Part shown: positions 12,989 through 16,795 of the stretch, in pieces
Layout: each line of letters starts with the position of its first letter
Position numbering within the stretch: position 1 is the stretch's first letter
DNA from: Nitratifractor sp.
Lineage (GTDB): Bacteria; Campylobacterota; Campylobacteria; Campylobacterales; Sulfurovaceae
NCBI GenBank assembly: GCA_015485845.1
Contig: WFSU01000024.1
Coordinates: 1-16,795 of the forward strand
Direction: 5' to 3'
Length of the DNA: 16,795 bases
Translations under genes and position numbers: made by a program
Notes under the pieces: generated by a model
The model's database searches: none
What the model was told of the DNA's origin: nothing
Seen by the model: the letters and a program-made list of their open reading frames with translations, nothing else

Positions 12989-14233
12989 TCACGATATATC
13001 CAACCTCAAATCTTTTGATACCATCTTGATAAAATCATCACGCAAGTTTACCTCTTTTGCCCTCTGCTCAAATCCAGAAACGATCTCCATGGTATGGGAG
13101 ATAACATCGTTTGCCCATGATTTCTTGATCATATTTTCTCGTGCGATAAACAGCAGATCATCCAATGAAAAATCATTGGTTTTTCCTCGGATGGTGAGCT
13201 GGTGGTTTTGGGTGTATCCGGCACCGTTGGCGTAGGTGATATCGTAGGCAGGAGTGATGCTCCAGTTGCCATGCTTGTCCATCTGGAAGGAGAAATTTTT
13301 GGCATGGTCGTCTTGATTGCGTGCGATGACATTAAACACCATTCTTCGGTACTGCTCCTCTACATTGCTTTGTCTGCCGGTGATGTGCATCGTTAGTCTC
13401 ATGAGCAGATCATATGAGAAGTGTCCCGGGAGATTGAAGTTGGTGTGGGTCAATCCAGCGACGGTGTGGGTATGGATGCGATCATGACCATCTCTATCAA
13501 ACCGCTTGATGAGAAAATGGTGCAATCCGCTCTTTTCGAAAAGCTGAATATCAGGAATCGTTATCCCAGCATCTCGTGCCATGGACATATAGAGGTATTC
13601 GAGTTTGGTGTATTCTCGGCTTGTATCCTCTTGGGAGTCAAATTTGATAAGCCAGTGTTCAAATCCGTCAGGCAGACGCTCATGTGTGCCGTTGGTCATC
13701 TCGTTGGTCTCAGGGTTGTATCCGATGACCGCTTTGGCTCGGGCACCGCCTGTGGATGCTGAACTCTCCATGAACTGGAGCATCGTATCGATCACTTCAA
13801 TCGGCTCTCCGGAGACGATTCTTTTGGCACTTTCATAAAATGCCTGTATCTCGATTGTATCACGCGTCGTATCATCAAAGCGCTCGGAAGGATGATAGCT
13901 GATCGCCCCCATCCCTCTCTGACCTACAAACATCAGCTTCTGAATCGCACTGAGCGCATACGGTTTTATCCCTTTGGTCTCAAAATATCGCTCGATTACC
14001 TTGGTGCCAAATCGATCCGGAAGTGAATCGTGAAATACCCCTGGAAGTCCAGAAAAATATCGCTCGTCATGATTGGTATAGATTCCTGATAGATCCAACG
14101 GCAGTTTCAGGGGAGAGATTTCCAGCCCGGAGTCCCTAAACGCTCCATCGTACTCAAAATAGACATGCCCGTTGTCATCGTAAAGCGTTCCAATTTTTTG
14201 ACCATAAATATACGGTACGACTTCGTGGATCAT
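12989..14233 (-). CDS. hipA: HipA-family serine/threonine kinase toxin
   Basis: The 414-residue protein spans both HipA domains. The N-terminal coupling domain contains YFSGLPGVFHDSLPDRFG. The kinase part shows the Gly-rich loop SSASTGGARAKA (157-168), Lys197 (HWLIKF), LIKRFDRDG (241-249), the catalytic loop NQDDHAKN (306-313) and PAYDIT (328-333, metal-binding Asp). All key residues appear intact. In E. coli HipA phosphorylates glutamyl-tRNA synthetase and causes dormancy; the target here is unknown. It follows the antitoxin with an ATGA overlap. Confidence 0.92.
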   Translation of the reverse strand: MIHEVVPYIYGQKIGTLYDDNGHVYFEYDGAFRDSGLEISPLKLPLDLSGIYTNHDERYFSGLPGVFHDSLPDRFGTKVIERYFETKGIKPYALSAIQKLMFVGQRGMGAISYHPSERFDDTTRDTIEIQAFYESAKRIVSGEPIEVIDTMLQFMESSASTGGARAKAVIGYNPETNEMTNGTHERLPDGFEHWLIKFDSQEDTSREYTKLEYLYMSMARDAGITIPDIQLFEKSGLHHFLIKRFDRDGHDRIHTHTVAGLTHTNFNLPGHFSYDLLMRLTMHITGRQSNVEEQYRRMVFNVIARNQDDHAKNFSFQMDKHGNWSITPAYDITYANGAGYTQNHQLTIRGKTNDFSLDDLLFIARENMIKKSWANDVISHTMEIVSGFEQRAKEVNLRDDFIKMVSKDLRLDIS

Positions 14234-14523
14234 TTCCGTATCCTTTTGGGGAGGTCATCCTTTTTCTTGATCTCTTCGATTGTTTTGTAGTCTCTCTCTT
14301 TGATCAGTCCGTTGATGTTCTCATGCATCCTGAGGGCAAAAAGGACTTTGAGGAGGTTTTCCAGTGAAATCTTATGATGGTAAATGAAGTTTTTGTAAGT
14401 CGGTAGCGGCACGGACGCCCTGATCGAGAGCTCTTTTTGCTGAAGGTTTTGTCTTTTTCGCTCTTTTTCTATGGTCTCTGCCAGCGTAGTGATTATGCTT
14501 TTTGGGGTGTTCAATTCGATCAT
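14230..14523 (-). CDS. hipB: HipB-like helix-turn-helix antitoxin
   Basis: The 97-residue protein is predicted to contain an Xre-type helix-turn-helix (about residues 11-65: ETIEKERKRQNLQQKELSIR, then VPLPTYKNF, then LENLLKVLFALRM). Its tail is highly charged and ends in KRIRK. It precedes and overlaps hipA, the standard order in which HipB represses the operon and neutralises the kinase. CAAAGGA lies seven bases before the start, and a TATAAT and an inverted repeat lie just upstream. Confidence 0.82.
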   Translation of the reverse strand: MIELNTPKSIITTLAETIEKERKRQNLQQKELSIRASVPLPTYKNFIYHHKISLENLLKVLFALRMHENINGLIKERDYKTIEEIKKKDDLPKRIRK

Positions 14524-14542
14524 GCTATTGTCCTTTGAGGAT

Positions 14543-14582
14543 ATTATAGCATATTTTATATCTATTTTATATACTTTAGATA
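14543..14582 (-). promoter_or_regulatory. hipBA promoter with candidate HipB operator
   Basis: TATAAT on the minus strand corresponds to 14543-14548. Just upstream, TATCTA (14559-14564) and TAGATA (14577-14582) form an inverted repeat with a 12-base AT-rich spacer where the -35 should be. The layout resembles the E. coli HipB operators (TATCC-N8-GGATA), though the sequence differs. Confidence 0.5.
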
Positions 14583-14595
14583 TACTATTATAGCT

Positions 14596-15405
14596 TTAAT
14601 CAAGATGCAATTCGCTCTCCAGCAACCCCAACCCCCGCTCCCGAATCGCCTCAGCTTTGTTAAAATGAAATGTCTTAAACTCAGCCGTGTCAGGTTCGAG
14701 GAGAGTGAGGTGCTTGCCTTCGGTTTGGATGCGCTTGATGGCGGCGCGGGTTTGGTTGAGAATCAGCAGGCGCATGGAGCGCTCCATCATCTCCATGACA
14801 TTGGCCGTCTTGAAGAAATTGTCCGGTAGGGTGGGAGTGAAGGATCGGGTACCGAGGACATCGACGGCCAAGATGTAGTCGTGGATCGCTTCATCCAGGG
14901 CGAGGTTGGCGCAGAGGAAGCCGTCCCCGAGTACCCGGTCGTCGATATGTTGCTCTTCAAAGACCCCCGGGATCGCCATTGTGGCCAGCAGGGCATCAAC
15001 GAGTGGGGTGGAGCTCTCTGGCGTAAAGAGGTACTTTTCTCCGGTAAACAGATCGGTGGCGATGAGGGTGAGAGGGATGGCCGTGTCTTGCAAGGTACGG
15101 TCGCCGAAAATGCCTTCGAAGATCGCCCGGATCTTACGCTCTTTGACGATCGAGTTGCCGTCAAACGAGAGGTTGAGCCAGCGGCTGACTTTGACGAAAT
15201 CATCCATGTTGTTGCGAATGTGTTTTTCATTCAATCCGATGGCCAGCGAAGCACCGACGATCCCGCCCATGCTCGTGCCGACGATCTGTGCCGGAGCGAG
15301 CCCGGCTTGCTCCATGTCGTACAAAACCCCGAGGTGGGCGATCCCGAGCGCTCCGCCACCGGAGAGGACGAGGGAAAATGGGTGGGTGTCGAGGGGGTGC
15401 TTCAT
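14596..15405 (-). CDS. Patatin-like phospholipase (RssA-type)
   Basis: The 269-residue enzyme has the oxyanion loop SGGGALGIAHLG (15-26), the nucleophile elbow GTSMGG (GxSxG, Ser45) and the catalytic Asp161 in LGDGFL, where the usual DGG/A is DGF. No signal peptide is present, so a cytoplasmic or membrane-associated lipid acyl hydrolase is likely. It starts only five bases after the stop of the siroheme decarboxylase-like gene and shares its promoter. The functional link to heme synthesis is not obvious; it may simply be a co-transcribed neighbour. Confidence 0.88.
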   Translation of the reverse strand: MKHPLDTHPFSLVLSGGGALGIAHLGVLYDMEQAGLAPAQIVGTSMGGIVGASLAIGLNEKHIRNNMDDFVKVSRWLNLSFDGNSIVKERKIRAIFEGIFGDRTLQDTAIPLTLIATDLFTGEKYLFTPESSTPLVDALLATMAIPGVFEEQHIDDRVLGDGFLCANLALDEAIHDYILAVDVLGTRSFTPTLPDNFFKTANVMEMMERSMRLLILNQTRAAIKRIQTEGKHLTLLEPDTAEFKTFHFNKAEAIRERGLGLLESELHLD

Positions 15406-15410
15406 GGTAT

Positions 15411-16406
15411 TTACCCGTTGGTCGCTTCCCAGGCACTAAACGCGTCGTCGAAATAGACCAGGCGCTGCTTTTTGAATTCGCGGGTGGAGTAGAGTTTGCT
15501 GTACTCTTTGAGTCCCGTCTCAGCGGCCATCTCCTCGATGAGGGTGTCGCAGGCCTCCTGGGTCTTGGCGTGTACCATCGCAAAAAGATTGTACGGCCAG
15601 CCGGGGTACGTCGGACGCAGGTAGCAGTGGCTCACGGCGGAGAATTCGGCCAGCATCTTGCCGTACCGCTCCCCCTCGACCTCGGGGACACTCCAAACAC
15701 TCATGGCGTTGGCGGAAAATCCGGCGCGGCGGTGGTTGAGGATCGTGGCAAAGCGGCGCATGACGCCGGCATCTTTGAGCGCGTGGGCGATGGTGAAAAA
15801 TTCGTCATAGGTCATTCCCAGCCGGTTGATTGCTTCCCGGAACGGCTCTTCGGTGACGGCGATGTCCTTCTGGAGCTCTTTGATCACCTCGATGTGGCGA
15901 GGGGTGAGATCGAGGGCTTTGTGGGCAGCTTTTTTGACCTTCTCTTTCTTGGCGCGTTTGCCGGTAGTGTCCATTTTGACTGAGATTTTGAACATTTTGA
16001 TGGTCGGCAGGATGATGGCATCCTCTGCACCAGTTTGCTCCTTGAGGATGGCGATGGTGCGTTCGAGCCCAAGTGTGCTATCGGGAGCGACGGCCATCGT
16101 GAACCATATGTTGTAGTCGTGGTTGCGCAGGTAATTGTGGCTGACGCCGGGGTGGGCGTTGATGATCTCGGCAGCGCGGTCGATGTCGGTCTCGGTGACT
16201 TTGAAGGCAACGAGGGAAGAGGTATAGCCCAGTCGCTTGGTATCGAAGATCGCCGAGGTTTGGCGGATGATCTTTTCGTCTTTGAGTTTTTGCACCATGG
16301 CCAACACTTCGGCCTCGGTGGTGCCCAGTTCATCGGCGATGGCCTTGAAGGGGCGCTCGGTCATGGGAAAAGCATTTTGCATCTGATAAAGCAATGTATC
16401 GTGCAT
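15411..16406 (-). CDS. Fused two-domain siroheme decarboxylase (AhbA-AhbB / NirDLGH type)
   Basis: The 331-residue protein consists of two tandem Lrp/AsnC-like units. Each has a winged helix and an alpha/beta domain: HNYLRNHDYNIWFTMAV in the first half, then a Lys-rich linker (KRAKKEKVKKAAHK), then a second winged helix with RRFATILNHRRAGFSANAMSVW and HCYLRPTYPGWPYNLFAMVH. AhbA/B and NirDLGH proteins remove the C12/C18 acetate carboxyls of siroheme to form 12,18-didecarboxysiroheme, the precursor of heme d1 or of heme by the alternative route. The start at 16406 is preferred: an upstream in-frame ATG at 16454 lies beyond the -10 element, and AGGA sits before 16406. Confidence 0.88.
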   Translation of the reverse strand: MHDTLLYQMQNAFPMTERPFKAIADELGTTEAEVLAMVQKLKDEKIIRQTSAIFDTKRLGYTSSLVAFKVTETDIDRAAEIINAHPGVSHNYLRNHDYNIWFTMAVAPDSTLGLERTIAILKEQTGAEDAIILPTIKMFKISVKMDTTGKRAKKEKVKKAAHKALDLTPRHIEVIKELQKDIAVTEEPFREAINRLGMTYDEFFTIAHALKDAGVMRRFATILNHRRAGFSANAMSVWSVPEVEGERYGKMLAEFSAVSHCYLRPTYPGWPYNLFAMVHAKTQEACDTLIEEMAAETGLKEYSKLYSTREFKKQRLVYFDDAFSAWEATNG

Positions 16407-16431
16407 GGGGAGTCCTAAATCGTTTTGGGGT

Positions 16432-16437
16432 ATTATA
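16432..16437 (-). promoter_or_regulatory. -10 element of the siroheme decarboxylase-patatin operon
   Basis: Minus-strand TATAAT lies 26 bases before the ATG at 16406. The predicted transcription start near 16425 excludes the longer in-frame start at 16454. Confidence 0.55.
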
Positions 16438-16509
16438 GCCAAAGAGAATTTCAAAGGATGCTTGCGCCTAAAATATCTCCTGTTTTTTTGAGCTTTCTAT
16501 GCTATCGGC

Positions 16510-16594
16510 GGTTTCACTCGATAGCTCTGGCAGTCGCAAACGCAAGCGCCCCTTTCAGGGGTTGGGTGCTCCTTTGTCGCCATCGAGTGAAACC
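16510..16594 (+). repeat. MITE-like element with 13-bp terminal inverted repeats, copy 2
   Basis: GGTTTCACTCGAT (16510-16522) and ATCGAGTGAAACC (16582-16594) are perfect inverted repeats bounding 85 bases. An internal CCCCT/AGGGG hairpin lies at 16549-16561. Its left 28 bases are identical to 4134-4161 in the glm operon. No coding capacity is present, so any mobility would need an enzyme in trans. Confidence 0.8.
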
Positions 16595-16644
16595 TTAGCA
16601 CATGAGTTCAAAGGTATAAATTTTGATAAGTTCAAAGGAAGCCC

Positions 16645-16795
16645 ATGGCCTACTTCCCCATGTTTATGGATATGCAGGATCGCAAAGTGCTTGTTGTCGG
16701 CGGCGGCGCGATCGCCCATGAGAAGCTGGAAAAACTCGTCCAGTTTACCAAGGAGATCACCGTCATCACCCCTGAGATGTCGGCCGAGACCCATA
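16645..16795 (+). CDS. Precorrin-2 dehydrogenase / sirohydrochlorin ferrochelatase (partial, 5' end)
   Basis: The first 50 codons are present; the gene runs off the window. The N-terminus MAYFPMFMDMQDRKVLVVGG followed by GAIAHEKLEKL and ITVITPEM is the NAD-binding Rossmann start of Met8p/SirC or the CysG N-terminal domain. The enzyme oxidises precorrin-2 to sirohydrochlorin and may insert iron to form siroheme, the substrate of the divergent decarboxylase. AAAGGA lies five bases before the start. Whether a methyltransferase domain follows, as in CysG, cannot be seen. Confidence 0.85.
   Translation, partial: MAYFPMFMDMQDRKVLVVGGGAIAHEKLEKLVQFTKEITVITPEMSAETH

Noticed and set aside
15288..15983. 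231-codon plus-strand open frame antisense to the siroheme decarboxylase gene
   Set aside because: It has no domain features and spans two real minus-strand genes.
16407..16454. Longer start for the siroheme decarboxylase
   Set aside because: The predicted -10 element at 16432-16437 lies inside this extension, and the extra residues are not like the family N-terminus.

Overview
The window looks like a chromosomal segment of a Campylobacterota (epsilonproteobacterial) chemolithotroph, for example a Sulfuricurvum/Sulfurimonas-type organism. This is an inference from several clues: heme-d1/siroheme genes with fused AhbA/NirD-like domains, promoters with a good TATAAT -10 but usually no recognisable -35, and a mosaic of GC-richer core genes and AT-rich accessory genes. 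The phylum is not proven, because there is no rRNA or ribosomal gene to anchor it.

Region 1 (1-2282) holds a TATAAT promoter, a leader that resembles a class I (GEMM-I) cyclic-di-GMP riboswitch, and an AT-rich gene for a 646-residue lipoprotein. That protein has a tandem-95/cadherin-like domain and a right-handed beta-helix closely resembling the disaggregatase-type surface proteins of Methanosarcina. Region 2 (2309-3647) holds a convergent RraA-family gene, then a small gene coupled to a DUF6036-like nucleotidyltransferase, a possible toxin-antitoxin-like pair.

Region 3 (3690-8517) is the metabolic centrepiece: a GC-rich operon of coenzyme-B12 glutamate mutase (glmS, glmE), its reactivating factor (glmL) and an AMP-forming ligase of the ANL superfamily. 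The arrangement recalls the mutase plus adenylating enzyme used to make 3-methylaspartate-derived units in macrolactam biosynthesis, but no methylaspartase, PLP decarboxylase or carrier protein is nearby. A palindromic mobile repeat lies between glmS and glmE, and another has been translated into the C-terminus of GlmL.

Region 4 (8523-10392) is a repeat-rich accessory stretch. It contains an intact two-gene small-membrane-protein cassette with a consensus promoter, a small lipoprotein gene, and a second, broken copy of the cassette. At least three families of palindromic repeats lie between them.

Region 5 (10439-14523, minus strand) contains a HipBA-type pair and a DinJ-YafQ-type toxin-antitoxin pair. 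These are followed by an ATGA-coupled run of GNAT acetyltransferase, aspartate/glutamate-type racemase and transglutaminase-like protein. In front of the GNAT gene is a 17-codon ORF that appears to be the relic of a second racemase gene.

Region 6 (14596-16795) contains a patatin-like phospholipase gene directly behind a fused two-domain siroheme decarboxylase (AhbAB/NirDLGH type). Divergent from it, and cut by the window edge, is a precorrin-2 dehydrogenase/siroheme synthase gene. Between the divergent genes lies an 85-bp element with 13-bp terminal inverted repeats that matches the repeat inside the glm operon. Together the last two genes form a siroheme to didecarboxysiroheme (heme d1 or alternative heme) branch.
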